Shown one piece after another: positions 1 to 12,577 of a stretch of 64,000 nt of DNA (positions within the stretch are counted from its first letter, which is position 1; the number at the start of each line of letters is the position of its first letter). Origin of the DNA: Marsupella aquatica (taxonomy: Eukaryota; Marchantiophyta); assembly GCA_973895155.1 (NCBI GenBank), contig OZ316893.1:1984001-2048000 (forward strand), written 5' to 3'. The notes under the pieces were generated by a model. That model made no database searches and had not been told where the DNA came from. It saw only the letters and a list, made by a program, of their open reading frames with translations. The translations under genes were made by a program, and so were the position numbers.

Positions 1-931
1 CACTCGTGTTCAGGATTGCAAACCCCTTAGAGAAAGATAGAGCTCGAGAGTCCAAAGCGGTGCTGGCAGCCTGCCAGATGACGCGGTACACCAGGCCAAA
101 CGAGCACACCCTTGGGTTCTTCTTCAACTTGCTTACCCCGGCTTAGCTTGGTGCAAAATATCCTCTTCCTGTACGCCTTAGTCTGTTCTCTATCGACAGC
201 GAGTCCGTATAACTTCAATCGGGGCTTCGACAGTTGAATAGGATTACGGGATCGAGAATTCTGTATGCGCCACTTATCTCTTCTTCCTCGACTCTGATTG
301 GGATGGATTCCTGGAGATCCTACTAAGCATACGCGAAGAGTTACTTATGTCAGCCATGGTTCTCGCCTCATCTATGCTTAAGCCCAAGTTACGGGCCGGC
401 TCCAAATACTGTACTGCCTTCCAACTCCACACCTCCTCTCTCAAATCTGCCCGACAGCCATGTTGTGCACCAGAGCTCGCGCTCCTATGATCGTCTCCGC
501 GGTGGTACGAAGTGATCGTTGCCTTTGCTTGCACTCACTTCGCTCTACTTCCCCTTCCTCCCTTCCTCCTTCCCTCCCTCCCCTCCCCTCCTTCTGCAAC
601 TCACGGGCACTCTCACTCCAGCCCTTGCGCTCACTTCTCTACATTCGCTGAACGCAGAAGAGACTACTATCCTATATCTGTTCTCATCAGTCTCCCTCCC
701 CACCCCCCCTTCTTCCGGAGCCGCACTCTCCCGTGCTATTGTCTGCAAGTGCTCTGGTTGGCTGCAATCTATGGTATCATTATAGTCCTCTGGGTACGCG
801 CCCGACCCAATCTCCTCCTTCCCCTCAAAACCGAACAGTCTCTGATCAAAACAAAGCGAGTAACGATTTCCTCGTCTACTGAGAACCCAAGCAGCTCTAT
901 CCTTTCTTCAACTCTAGGACAACAACTCCAC
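1..931. other. Left edge, no resolved gene
   Basis: No recognisable gene. Reading minus from about 344 to 137 there is an open frame that ends at a good splice donor (CGGG|GTAAGC, exon side ending at 137), so a minus-strand exon running off the left edge is possible, but the translation matches no family I know. The stretch from about 540 to 720 is strongly pyrimidine-rich on the plus strand, which explains the overlapping open frames there. Confidence 0.3.
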
Positions 932-1023
932 TTCTAGTACTTCAACCCCCATTACTGCTTCAAAAGCTGTGCTCCTCTTCTAGTACTTCAACCCCCATTA
1001 CTGCTTCAAAAGCTGTGCTGCTC
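932..1023. repeat. Tandem duplication, 2 x 46 bp
   Basis: Two adjacent 46-base copies (932-977 and 978-1023) beginning TTCTAGTACTTCAACCCCC differ at a single base near the end, which points to a recent duplication. No coding role is visible. Confidence 0.9.
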
Positions 1024-1281
1024 TCCCTTCTTCACTTACTCACAACCTGCTGCTGCCATCATCATGATGAGCCCGCCATGGCCTGGCTTTGACATCGCCA
1101 CACAACACTCCAAAGCAAAGCGATGCGAAACAACACCGCACCGAAGCTTTTGTGTCCCACATGCACAAGCAACGCACGCTCTCAGCAGCATCTCTCGTCC
1201 GTCCTCCATCCCCTCTCTCCCCATTCCCCAACCGAACCAAAAAGCTCTCTTCCTTTCCTCCCCGGGTCTTTCGCGCACTTA

Positions 1282-1326
<45 letters not shown>
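1282..1326. repeat. (CT)n microsatellite
   Basis: About 45 bases of almost pure CT dinucleotide with one interruption near 1292. It lies in a pyrimidine-rich stretch of the kind often found in plant promoters and 5' leaders, but I could not attach it to a gene. Confidence 0.95.
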
Positions 1327-1329
<3 letters not shown>

Positions 1330-2643
1330 GAGCTGCACTGTCTTGTCTCGGACCGCAGGTCGCCGACTGAAAGATCCTGTCAGAGACCTCCCACCCCATT
1401 GGCTGCACGCCTTCCAGTCGATTCGCTGTTTCTCATTAATTTAGTCATTTATCTCTCCCGCCCGGATATGCGCAACCGGCAGGGTCTACCGCGGTCTACC
1501 GGCCTCTCAAGTCTCAAGATTCCGCCCTTCCTTCAGTTCCTTGTGTCTCTGTTTGCCGCTACGGGACCTCTGGTCAGGTTCCCCAAAAACAGCCCCTCCA
1601 ATCCTCCATGAGTCCATGGCTCCATAGTCCGCACCAGAACATAAATCTCCACTTCCAAGAAACAGTTAACAGTAATCCAAAATTATCCAGTTCGCTCATC
1701 AATTCGGAATCCACACCGCTCACGGAACTATTTACCGTCGTATTAGTATTATTTTTGTATATATATATTAAGTTTTCACATGTCCGCAAAAGTGTTACAC
1801 TATTGCGGTGGAATTCATTTCTGCATTCCCAAAATGGTCCCAGAAATTATTAAAATACTGAGTTTTGGAAAGCCTTCTGCATCATTCTCCGGAATGCTCA
1901 CATAAGTGTTACAGTTTATTGTATTACTTTCTGCATCTAGGGGGGCTGATAGCGCTGTCCGCAATGCTGTCTGGGCCTGGTGACTCAACTTGATGGCTTT
2001 AAAAATTGAAATCATTATTTTTGGGAAACCAAGCCCCAGGCCCGACAGGGAATACCCCTCAGGTTATAACAAAGGGAAAAACACAGACGGCCCAATCAGC
2101 CGAAACAAAAGCTATGGCCCCAAAAAGAGACCGAAGACAAGCCTCCACTACTAACCCAGCTGCACCTTCTCCAAAGGGAAGTAGAGGACAACCAAAGGGA
2201 CCAGAACTAGGAGCATATCCAAAGGTGTACTTTATTTTCCTAGTGTATACTTTAAATATAGGGGAAGGAGTTTCCATCTGTAGTTTACTGTATATAACAA
2301 GAATGATGTATCAAAATGCAGGTCCAATGGTTACTGGGTTATTTACTACCTCGTGACATTGGCATTGTTGGATCTAATAGTTAGATCTTGCATAGCTCAC
2401 AAATGCATCCTGTAGTCAATGCACTATACAGTCACTAAAATATAATTCTAGTAACCAAGACACCCACTAAACTTACAATTCAATACTATTCTAGTAACCC
2501 ATTGGGGGTGCCTGTTTTCCTCAACCTTATGCTCAACCTTACTGAGTTTGGTCAATGTAGCGATACAGTAGGGCGTCTCACATATGGCCAGGTGCGGGAA
2601 ATTTGAGCGCCCGGGAGTATCGGCAGCCCAGGCCTCCGGACAG
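1327..2643. other. No gene seen
   Basis: Open frames are short and unrelated to known proteins. The longest plus-strand frame, 2006-2356, is rich in Pro, Lys, Gln and Thr and shows no domain. I treat the stretch as intergenic. Confidence 0.4.
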
Positions 2644-2679
2644 GACTGGTCGGGCACCGATTGTGGTGCCCGACCAGTC
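2644..2679. repeat. Perfect 15-bp hairpin
   Basis: GACTGGTCGGGCACC (2644-2658) is followed after a six-base loop by its exact reverse complement (2665-2679). The arms are GC-rich and sit in a locally GC-rich island (about 2590-2720) within AT-richer DNA. It could be a mobile-element end or the core of a decayed short inverted-repeat element. No T-run follows, and a bacterial-type terminator reading makes no sense here. Confidence 0.85.
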
Positions 2680-5600
2680 ACGCCCGGAACATTTACAACA
2701 GAAACCCCCGCCCGACCGTGATTAGCCCTTCACGCAAAACAGCACAGTGATCGCACAAAACAGCACAGGGAGCAGTGTCTCGTCCACTCTGCGGCATCTC
2801 CACCCATAACCCGTCTCAGAATTGACTACCCCAAAATTTCTTGGCCCGCATCAACACTGTCGCGGTGCATCCTACTGCGTCTCAGGTGGCCCGCGTTTGA
2901 ATTTTTTTTTCCATAATTGAGACCCCCTAGTACACCAACCTAGTAACTGCTGGAGATTCTCTAATGTAGGAAAATGGTCTGGGAGGCAGGAAGGGGCACA
3001 CGTGAAGAGGGGCCAGGCAAAACTCCACATGTTGTCAAATAAGTCTGGCTAGCAGACTACAACCACAATAGGGGAGGACTGTGCCTAAGTACAAGGCCAA
3101 ATAGAGTCGGCAATGGAGATGCCAGCGACAAGCAGCTTCCTGTTCCTCCTGATTATAACTTTGGAACTCCTCAAAGGCAAAACCAGTAAATCTCAAACTG
3201 AGCTAAACAAAAGCATAAATAGGATGGACCTCCCACTGGAGATTTTTGGGGGAGAAAGGACCAATTTAGTAAGCCAGGCCAAACAAAGTACTGGAATAAA
3301 AGCAAAAGAGGAAGATGACAAAAGTGTAACTCAAAAGAATAGGGCAAATGCAAACCCCAAAAATTCAAATTGTAAATTGAGTTACTGTTCACCACTTGAA
3401 TCTTACTTATAAAACGCCAACTACAAGCTAGAGTTGGGGCTTGGTTTCTAGAGTGAAGTCTCTAGACCCTAACTCCATGGCTCATGATCTGTATGGGAAA
3501 ACTCATGACTATAATATATGAAAAATGATAATCATATATACTTTTTATCATGAATTCTATTTATATTACAAAATGAGTTCTATAGCCCCACCATAACATA
3601 TGTGCATAGAAAATAGTAGGTTATGCATGATTATTAAAATGATGACATGTATGATAATTTTTTTATCATTTCATTAACCTTCAAAAAATGTGAATAAGTA
3701 ATATATTTGGTGACAATTTTATTGTCCTCCTTGCTTTTCACGTTCAACGAATGGTTAGTCTGGGCTAGTCCTACCAAATCATGATCAGAGCCTATGGTAG
3801 AGCGTGATGCCTCTAGATTGTGACTCAGGGTGGCTGGCAAGTTTTTGGGGGTGAGGCAACCGGTGAGCAAGGCAACCTCCATCCTGAGAAAAGCTCCAGC
3901 AGTCAGGCTAGTTAAAATTAAAATTTACAAAATTCTGCAAAGGTGAAGTTGAGAAGATTTTTCCCATTACAATGTGGGTAAGCCCTTAGCTAGAGCCCCT
4001 CCCTCAGTGGACATTCCCAGCCTACTAAGTTATGTTTAGAGTATTGATGGAAATTTTGTCCACATCTGCAAAGGGAAATGCTCCGACAGGTTCAGTGAGA
4101 GTCGCCAATTACTCTGCTGCCACGTACTGGAGAAAAAGCACCTTGAAGCATTGTGGTGTCGCCACAGGGCTAGAAAGCAAGCGCTTCTACGAAAATAAGC
4201 AAGAGAAAACAAATTCCAAAGTTCAGAAATAGAAACACTTGATGCTACTTAAGTGCGAGACCTTGGGGTGTTTGGATCTTCAATGTCTCACATTGGCCAC
4301 AGAATTTGAGTGGAATAAAACCATGTTTGATACCAATAGAATTGCAATACTTTACTAGATTTCAGAGGTTCTGGTCCCAGCAAACTAAGACGGGGAATTC
4401 AAAGCTTAATAACCACAGACTAGAGTCTTGGTAGGACCAGCACCTCCCCAAGTAAGATATACTTTGTAAGCTGAATTGAATTTGCAAGCCCATCAAAAAG
4501 TACCTGGAGTCTAAGCAGTAATATGAAGTCACAAGAGCACATGAGTGTTGAGATTTTTGCAGTGAGTCTGTACGTCTTGTTAGTCCATATACTGTTCCCT
4601 ACAATTAGTGTCAGTCGCACTAATTTTGGTGAAACTCATGAATTACATGCTAGCATAGATAACGGTGAGGGAGGTAGGGTCCAACGCGGAGTTAACTTGT
4701 GAGGCAAGGAGGCCTGAATTCATTAGAAATTCATCTCAAACAAGCGAAGTTCAAGAAGAAGACCCTTGTGGTCCCAGTATGTCGTTGGGGAGGGTCACAG
4801 CGTGGACCCATTATGTTCTTCCTCGTGACCCTTAAACAATCGATATTCAGACCCATGACATTCGGAATGAAGCCCTAGATCGCGTACGCGTCTCATTCCC
4901 TTGCTTGTCTCTTGTTGTTTCTGCCAATTCCGTGTTCCTAACCTACTTTGAATTGTCTGGCAACTGCCTGCAATGGGGTCCTAGCCTCGGGGTCCCAACC
5001 AGCGACACAATTCACTTCCATGACAGACACAGGAGATGCAGCGGGTTAACCAAGTACAGAACTCACTTTTGAAGCCTTTGTAGCGGATTCTTTTAGCGGA
5101 TATTTCTCGTCCCTTATTAACGGCGTTTTTTCTCTACCTTGCGGTTCCCAAGGATCGCTCGAAAGCTGCCAACCTCCACGTGCAGTCCATGGCTTTCAGT
5201 CCATTCACTGCAGACTCGAAACACACCTTCTCTCAGGGGCCCCATGTGCAGAGACGAACTCTGCACACTGCCCATGGAAATACTGGCCTGTAGAATTACT
5301 AGGGGTCGCCATCTCAACAATCAACCTGATTGCCATATCTTTCCAAATAATAATTGCAGGACATAGTTTGCATTTTTGAGCTCTGGTATTTTGTCATCCT
5401 GTCTACAGTAAGATACTACTTTTGCATTCTATAAGCAAAAAATAATAACCATAGGGATCCCAGTGAATGGTTGATAAACACTGTAACTCAGAAAGTGGCC
5501 CCATCCTATGACAGGAAACTACTGTAGGGGTGCCCTAAACCCCAAACAAACCTTAGGCATAAGTTTCTTTGTTTTTAAGAGAGAGGGGGGGGGGGGGGAA

Positions 5601-8600
5601 CCATGGCTGAGCATGGGTTATACCAAGATTTTAAACTATAGAACAGTCAATTGTAAGTCTCTGTAATATCTACTTGGATTGCTTTAGTCACTTGCCTCAA
5701 TGCACGAACTTCGCTTGTAAAATAGACAGTGAGTATCATTGAGTCGGTTTCCAGTTCGAACTCCAACAGTAGGTGTGCGCTGAGTCATGACCATAGGCCC
5801 TTATCAGCTTTTGAGCACATCTTATTAGATAGACATTTCTTCTGTTCGAAGGAAAAGAGCATTGGTCCACAGTCGTAGGGACATGCTTATGCTCTCTTAC
5901 TTCAGTAGTATATCTGTGGTTAGCTTGCACTTGGCTTTACACTCTGGCAGATACTGGTTGCACTGATTTTTTGTGGCACTCTTGGCCTTCTCCTGTGGTT
6001 GATCCTTAGGGATTGTCTCCTTATTAGGGACCTGTCGAATTGACCTTTAAGCCTGCCGTTTGCCACCCGCAATTACTCCCACCAACAACAAGCCACTCCA
6101 CACCTTCAAATGAATTGAGTAATTGGAGGGGAAACTTACTACGTGGTGCAGCATAGTAAAAATTCCTACTGAACCGGACCTTCAATGTCTGAAACCCCTG
6201 GTGCACGCCGCTTCCAGGTTGTGAGTGACATGTCCCGGTGTACATTCTTAAAAGAAGAGTTAGACAAGGACAAGTTAATTAGGGTGTGGCTTCCTGAGGT
6301 AAAGAGAACTTTTTTAATTTCTATTTTGGGTGGGTGAGGGGGCGGGGGGAGGGAGGGGGGGAAGGGTTCGCTTTTGTGGAAGGATGCTAGTTGCAGGTCA
6401 GAATGTTTGAAGATTCCAGCCTATGCTTCCGTTTCTTCCATCCAAAAACCTTGCTATTCCCTCAGAAAAAGTTAAGTAGCTGAAAAAGGCCTGCTCGTAA
6501 TAGCCCCATGCCCCACAGACAAACTCTCTAAATAAGCTAGGCACATTCTCCCGGGCCCTTAAATGCCTCTCCCCCTACTCCCTCTCAGTAGTATAGATTT
6601 CAGACACTGGGGTTCAGTGGATATCTTTGCCTTGGAATACCACCTAAGTACTTTTCTTATAATTGGAGTCTCTAAAACAAGTTTGGGGCATGGACATAAA
6701 TTAGTATTAAAGCAGCCAGTATAGGGATGTTTGTGACGTGGTTGTAAAACCAAGCCACGCCCCATCGCTGTAACTGGTTGGCCGTATGCCCGACCACAGT
6801 CCCTTCGTCCGAGAATTGTGTCCCTGCGTGCCATCGTAACTGTCAAAAAAAAGGGATCCCAAATTGATAGAGTTAATGATGACGATTATTTCGCTCTCCA
6901 ACCTACGAGTGTCTCGGGCAGGGCCGACGGCGAATCGAAAGAGCGAGCAACAAGACACAATCTGGCAGCTCGGCTAAAATAGCGGGCCGTTGAAGCCGCG
7001 GAGCTCCGAATTAGATCTCGAATTACCGCCTTTTTAACCAAAACCACCACCACAAATTTTCCTCCTCTCCCTCCCAATTCCATTCCATGCGATTCGATTC
7101 CATTCCCTTCCCCATTCCCCACGAAATATTTTATTATATTAGTATAGTATAGTATGGTATAGTACTCCGCCTCTGAATCTGAATAGTCCTCCCGTACACT
7201 CGAAACAACCGGAAGTGGCACCTGACGGCGCGGCTCGTCAGAGACGGAGAATTGATTATTGATTCGAAGACCACCACCGCAAATCCTTCAGCACAGCAGC
7301 TGTGAAAGTGTGAATCCAGCACGGCGACCTTTCGTTCATCCATTCCTTCATTCATTCCCTTCCCCCGTTCGCATTCCTTTCCGCCTTCCCAAAACCAAAC
7401 CTCCCTGGGACTGAGGGGGGCCCCCTTCGGACCAACAAGTGTCCACTACCTGTCGGCCCGGTTGCCGAAGAAGCCAGGCTATGGCGACCGAGGGACGGAA
7501 GGGAAGGAAGGGAGGGAAGCAGGATGCTGGAAGGAAGACAGCCAGCCAGCCAACTAGCCAAGCAGCCTGGCCGCGAGGGATGGGATCATGGGACGGATTC
7601 GGTCAACAAACTCACGCACTCCCACATAATAGTAGTAGTAGACTGGTAGTAGTAGTAGATTGCTAGATCCGGGTCAAATGAGAGGTGTCCCCACCTCGCC
7701 ATTGTTTCCACCCGGCCGGTTCAGCCAGCGAGCGTCTCTTCTTCGCCAGAATACTCTATAGAGTATTGTATATATATAGATATATTTTTTGTAGAGACTA
7801 TGGAGCCGGAGCGGTCAGTGAACAGTACAGGAGGAGTAATAAGTGCGAAGGGCATGATTCCCTGCGAATGGAAGGTTTGTCGCATGCTCTGGCCTTTCGC
7901 TCAGCCTTTCATTCCAGAGTTCAGAAGCTTTTCTTTTAGTGTTTATTCGCCTTTTCCGGTTTATTACTTTTTCCTCGCCTCTGACTAGCATTAACTTCCT
8001 GTGTGGTACTTTTCCACAATCTCAAGCTTCCACGACCGAGTCCTGCTTTTACTCCTTTGGAGTCCTTTGGAGGACAGAGGTTTCCTTCGTCGACTCCTTT
8101 GCGTATCATTCTGTCCCAACGCCAAACATCATCGAAAATCGATGGCTCACTACTAAACAATGACACTTCCATATCTCTCAACCCCCTGCTTGAGGTCCAT
8201 CGATGATATGGATCACTCATTGTGTCCATCAAGTAATACTTTTCATTTTGGGATCCATCAGATAAATTTCTCACAATTGTGCACAACGATCCCTCTCATT
8301 TCTTGCATTTGAAGTCTCATCTGTTTATGGGTGGAGGAGTCATAATGGTCTCTGAATCCATCCTAAGCTTCAACGATCAAACTCCCTTAAACTAGTCTGG
8401 GTGATCTTTGCAACATGCCTAGGCTACTTCAAGCTTTGCTTCATGTAAGGCTTTGAGCCCTCAGATTGATGCAAAAATATTTCATTTCACATGGATGTCA
8501 AGAACATGTCAATAGAACATGTCAATAGAATAACAATCCAGGGGAGAGCTTATCCTTCTTGAGTATACCAGGTCCAACTAAAGGTCAAGCACAAGTAGGC

Positions 8601-9145
8601 ATTGTTGTCCAATGACTTGCACCTTTTCTTGGGTAAGTACTCAATGATACCCACAGGTCTCAACCCCAACCTTTTCGGGCCACCTACAGAGACACAGTCA
8701 TGTAGATTTCGAGTGTCATGAGTACTGAAAAGTCACCAGCACTGATCTCAACCCCAACTGGTATAATTTCAGTTGTGTACCTTTTACCACCACATCTTTT
8801 CCAGGTAGATTTGACGGCTTTCGTGAACACTTTTGGTTCAGCTTCGTTTCCTACCGGTAGCCACTACATTTGCAGCATTTAGAGCTCTCGTATACCACTG
8901 TTTTTTATTTTCTTAAAGATGCCTGGTCTTTGACAAGCCCGGGTGATGTGCCTTTGCACCATCAGCGTGACGTGAAGCCTTTCTTTTATTTTCTCATTTA
9001 GGGAACCAAACCCTAAACCTGTGAACACTTTACTTGAACTCCACGAGAATTCGGACTCATGGAGAATGTCTATAAGTCTAGTAGAAATGGACCAGGCCAC
9101 GTCATGCCATCTGAGTTCCCTGGGGGGCATACGGCCAACACATCT
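2680..9145. other. 6.5 kb without a recognised gene
   Basis: I see no exon series or conserved protein. Simple-sequence features are a 14-base G run (5585-5598), a G-rich stretch around 6330-6360, short TATAG repeats near 7140-7160 and a 13-base tandem pair near 8503-8526. A 99-residue plus frame at 3113-3412 begins with a hydrophobic, signal-peptide-like segment but has no homology I recognise and is probably chance. The block 3740-3930 resembles 29040-29200, so an uncharacterised dispersed repeat is likely. Confidence 0.4.
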
Positions 9146-9155
9146 GGATGTCGAG
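9146..9155. repeat. Left 10-bp target site duplication
   Basis: GGATGTCGAG abuts the left end of the long inverted-repeat element and is repeated exactly at 10129-10138 on its right, as expected for duplication of the target during insertion. Confidence 0.9.
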
Positions 9156-10128
9156 GAGATATATGCTTGATGGGCCCCCTGGTGAACCTTTCTTACCTGA
9201 TGGGCCCCTAGGTAACTTTTTTTATCAAATAGGACCCTTCTTAATGACCAGTACACCTGTTCTTGTGTGGTGCCTACACCTGTCCTTGTGTGGTGCCTAC
9301 TATGTATGGTGACTCTAAGCAAACTGCACAGTTGAATCGTGCGGTCAACCTTGCATGGTCGACCGAGAAACCACGGAGATGATTCAGGAGAAACCGCGAA
9401 AAGCGTTGTCGAAACTATTATTTGAAGACAATATGCATTATGTCTTCGGATTCAATGGGTTAATGCCTGAAGACTCAATGGATTATGTCTTCCCGTGTTT
9501 CAAGGTTTAGGGTGTACCCCGACACCTTTGGGTCTGTCTTCTTTTGAAATTGTTTGTATGCATTGCATAGGGGAGTATTATCATTTTGTCAATCATTTGC
9601 CAATTTTTGTTGTGGCGGCAGTAGGCAAATTCCAAACATTGAACTTGAATATTCTTTGTGGACATTTGGAGGTACCCCACACTAACGCTGACAGTCGTGC
9701 ATGAAAACATTGTGAAAAACCCATGTGCACAACGTAAAAAACATACCTAATAACTACCCCACGATACGGTAAAAATTTGAACCCGAAGACATAATCCATT
9801 GTGTCTTTAGGCATTAACCCAGTGAATTCGAAGACATAATGCATATTGTCTTCAAATCGTAGTTTCGACAGTGGCAGTTGCTTTTCGCGGTTTCTCCCAA
9901 ATAATCTCTATGGTTTCTTGGTCGACCATGTAAAGTTGACCGCATGGTTCAACTGTGCAGTTCGCTTGGAGTCACCATCCATAGTAGGCATCACACAAGT
10001 ACAGGTGTAGGCACCACACAAGAACAGGTGTACTGGTCATTAAGAGAGGTCCTATTTGGTAAAAAAAGTTACCTAGGGGCCCATCAGGTAAGAAAGGTTC
10101 ACCAGGGGGCCCATCAAGCATATATCTC
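9156..10128. mobile_element. Mutator-like long-TIR element, non-autonomous
   Basis: This 973-bp element starts GAGATATATGCTTGATGG and ends with the reverse complement. The two arms (about 9156-9500 and 9779-10128) are inverted copies of roughly 345-350 bp; about the first 69 bases of each end match perfectly and divergence increases inward. The exact 10-bp flanking duplication and very long inverted repeats are characteristic of Mutator-like elements, which usually duplicate 9 (8-11) bases. The approximately 280-base centre has no meaningful open frame, so any transposase must act in trans. The minus frame ending at 8879 and the plus frame starting at 9944 share residues only because they lie in the two arms; neither is a gene. 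Transcription across it would give a long double-stranded RNA. Confidence 0.87.
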
Positions 10129-10138
10129 GGATGTCGAG
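10129..10138. repeat. Right 10-bp target site duplication
   Basis: Exact second copy of GGATGTCGAG directly after the element end GCATATATCTC. Confidence 0.9.
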
Positions 10139-12014
10139 AGATTCATCTTCCCTCTCATCTTTTGACGATCTTATTGCATATCAATACTCTTGCAAGCCAA
10201 AATCAGGTACAGTTCTTTGAAGCCACTTGTAGATTACCTTGAACCATTTTAACTTTCTTACCCCCAAACTCATTGAAGATTACTAACTTGTTGCTAAACT
10301 AATTATCAGGTTACCCCCAAGTTTTGTAGGTGGATTGGGTTAACTGACTAGACTAACCCAAGATAGCAAGTGATTGGGCTTTCAAGCTGACAGAGAGTTT
10401 AAACTACGGAGGGTCAAGAGGAGAGAGTCCTCACAATCCTCCTACAACCAGAGGAAGTCACCCTCTCAAATTGTGGGCTCCCACCCACACCTACACACAC
10501 AACAACATGTGGGAGACCCTGCTAAAATTGAGCTAGACCTACAGCTATCAAACAGGTTGGACTGTTTACCCTATTGTTCCCTGGTAAGGTTAGGCAGTAA
10601 TTGTACCACTTTTCCCAGATTACTTTCGAGCTAATTGGATTGCATGACATGTACATCCTCCGAGATGGTCAGCCATGATTCAAAGGGCATTGCTTAGATC
10701 CAATCCCCTTACTAGCCCAACCTAGAGGTTGGATTGTGCCACTCCAAGATTACAAAACAAATATTTCCTGAAAGAGTGGCTTTTGTTTAGAATTGTAAAA
10801 ATTCTGACATCTACTATAATTTTCCACTCTTTTTTGTGCAAGTACACACACTACGACTCCAATTACTTTGTCAGTTGTTTCCACCATTGGTTAATCAAAG
10901 TAAATCTGGTTAGCCCAAGTGCACCACCAGCCTTTGCCTAGAAAGACATTCTCTACAACTAGTGTAGTTAACAAGAATTCCTAGCAAAAGGTATAGCTCA
11001 ACAGGCTTGGTCCTGGGCTACGTTTTCCAATATTGGGCTGGCTAATTCACAACTTGCTAATACCAATCCAATTCCATATGAGGCACACATATATCATTGA
11101 ACCTCCTGCTTGAGAGCAAATTCCATGGCTTGCACCGGTGAATGCTTTCACTAACTACAACCCCAATCAAGCTCTTTGAATGTGACTGGTTTGGTGCTTC
11201 AAGACATTTAACGAATGGGTTCGAAAGGAAGAGCCAAGGTTGAATAGAAGTCCCCATGATGGGTGAATATCACACCACTTTCCCACCAAAGTATGGTAGA
11301 TCAATTCCAAGATATTACCCCATGGTTGGTGGCATAGTTGAGAAAGGCTATTGGGCTGGCTATCATGATTCCACCACACCTACACAATGGCCATTCACAA
11401 TATTGGGTACAATATCTCACTCCAGGGTTGGTTGTGGCAATGACAGTATAGTTTGTGACATAGAGTGGACACCTTGAATACCGGATGAATACGGGATTTC
11501 TGCAAAATTGAAAGATACCAACACCACCATCTCCTGGCCCAAAAAAGGTAGTTGGGGATGTATTTAACAGTAATAGGATGCGAAAAGATTACGTCCCACC
11601 TCCTCTTTATAGGTTTAGGGGTTTCCCTTTAGTCTTTCCTTTTGGAGTTTGGTGTTTGTGTGAGTTGGACTTAGTCTTTCTTTTGAAATTGGTGTTTTTG
11701 TGAGTTGGACTTCTTTTGTTTGTTCTTTATTGTATTTTGTTTGGCCCTTTTTGTAAATGTATAATTCTCGTGCACACCTCAAGACGTGGGCTAAAGTTGG
11801 GTCAGAACAGCACTGTCCACATAAGTAATCGGGGGACCCACTCCTCTTCATGTAGGATTGGGAGATTTCCTGTACAAGTGGCCTCGAGAGCTCATTTTCT
11901 CATGTAAAACCAAACGAGACTTCACATTATATGAATGGTTATCACGAAATCTAAAAGTAAAGTCTTGGAAGTTGCTGTTGATTTGTTGTCCAGTTATCAA
12001 AGGCGACCCTTCCT
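10139..12014. other. No gene seen
   Basis: AT-rich single-copy-looking DNA. Open frames stay below 90 codons and resemble nothing known. GTGTTTGTGTGAGTTGGAC-like phrases repeat around 11650-11715. Confidence 0.4.
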
Positions 12015-12577
12015 GAGAGGTACATGCTTGATGGACCCCCTAACTGGAAAAGTTTGCTTGATGGACCCCCATGAAAGTCTGGTTACACTTTGGGACCCCC
12101 CCCCCCCCCTCCCATGAAAGTTTTGTAATAGTTTAGACTCCTGTCATACTTTTGTATCATGTGTTCTTGTAAGTGTTTGGAAATGTGCAATACTCATGTG
12201 CAGATTTTACCATCTCTATTCTAAGGAGGATCATATACTGGGTACCGGGCCATAAGTTGTACTCAAAACCTTTTTGAATAAAGACTACTTCTCTCTGTTC
12301 TGATGAATTAAACTGAGCTATTCTGGGTTCTACAAACTGGTAGGTAATTGAGTTACTTGATAATAAAACCTGTCCATCTATGCAAAACTACCACAGAACC
12401 TCTCCAGGCTGGGAACATGGCCAACAATGGACCTTTATTGTAGACAACATGAAGGGGGTCTAGTTTGTAACATGATGTCAGGGTTTTAAAGTGTCGGAGG
12501 GGGTCTAAATTGTAACAAATAATTGTGTGTATTTTAAACCACAACAAAACTTTCATGGGGTCCATCAAGCATATGCC
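12015..12577. mobile_element. Smaller relative of the 9.1-kb element
   Basis: The left end (near 12015-12055) carries ATGCTTGATGGACCCCC twice, and the right end (12551-12577) is its inverted counterpart, followed inward on both sides by the inverted word CATGAAAGTTTTG. The end sequence is shared with the element at 9156-10128. Flanks ACCCTTCCT and TCCCTTCAT could be a decayed 9-bp target duplication (7 of 9 match). A 14-base C run lies at 12096-12109. There is no coding potential. Boundaries are uncertain by a few bases. Confidence 0.6.

Noticed and set aside
27-534. Minus-strand frames at the left edge with a splice donor at 137
   Set aside because: Plausible as an exon, but the translation is unrecognised and no partner exon or start could be fixed, so I do not call a gene.
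1036-1611. Overlapping frames of 80-162 codons on both strands
   Set aside because: They cross the (CT)n tract, which encodes Ser-Leu or Arg-Glu runs in any frame. There is no conserved part.
2644-2679. Hairpin read as a transcription terminator
   Set aside because: No T-run follows, and intrinsic terminators of this form belong to bacteria, whereas the window is plant nuclear DNA.
8879-9322. 147-codon minus frame similar to a plus frame at 9944-10165
   Set aside because: The similarity arises because both lie in the inverted arms of one transposable element; it is not evidence of a conserved protein.
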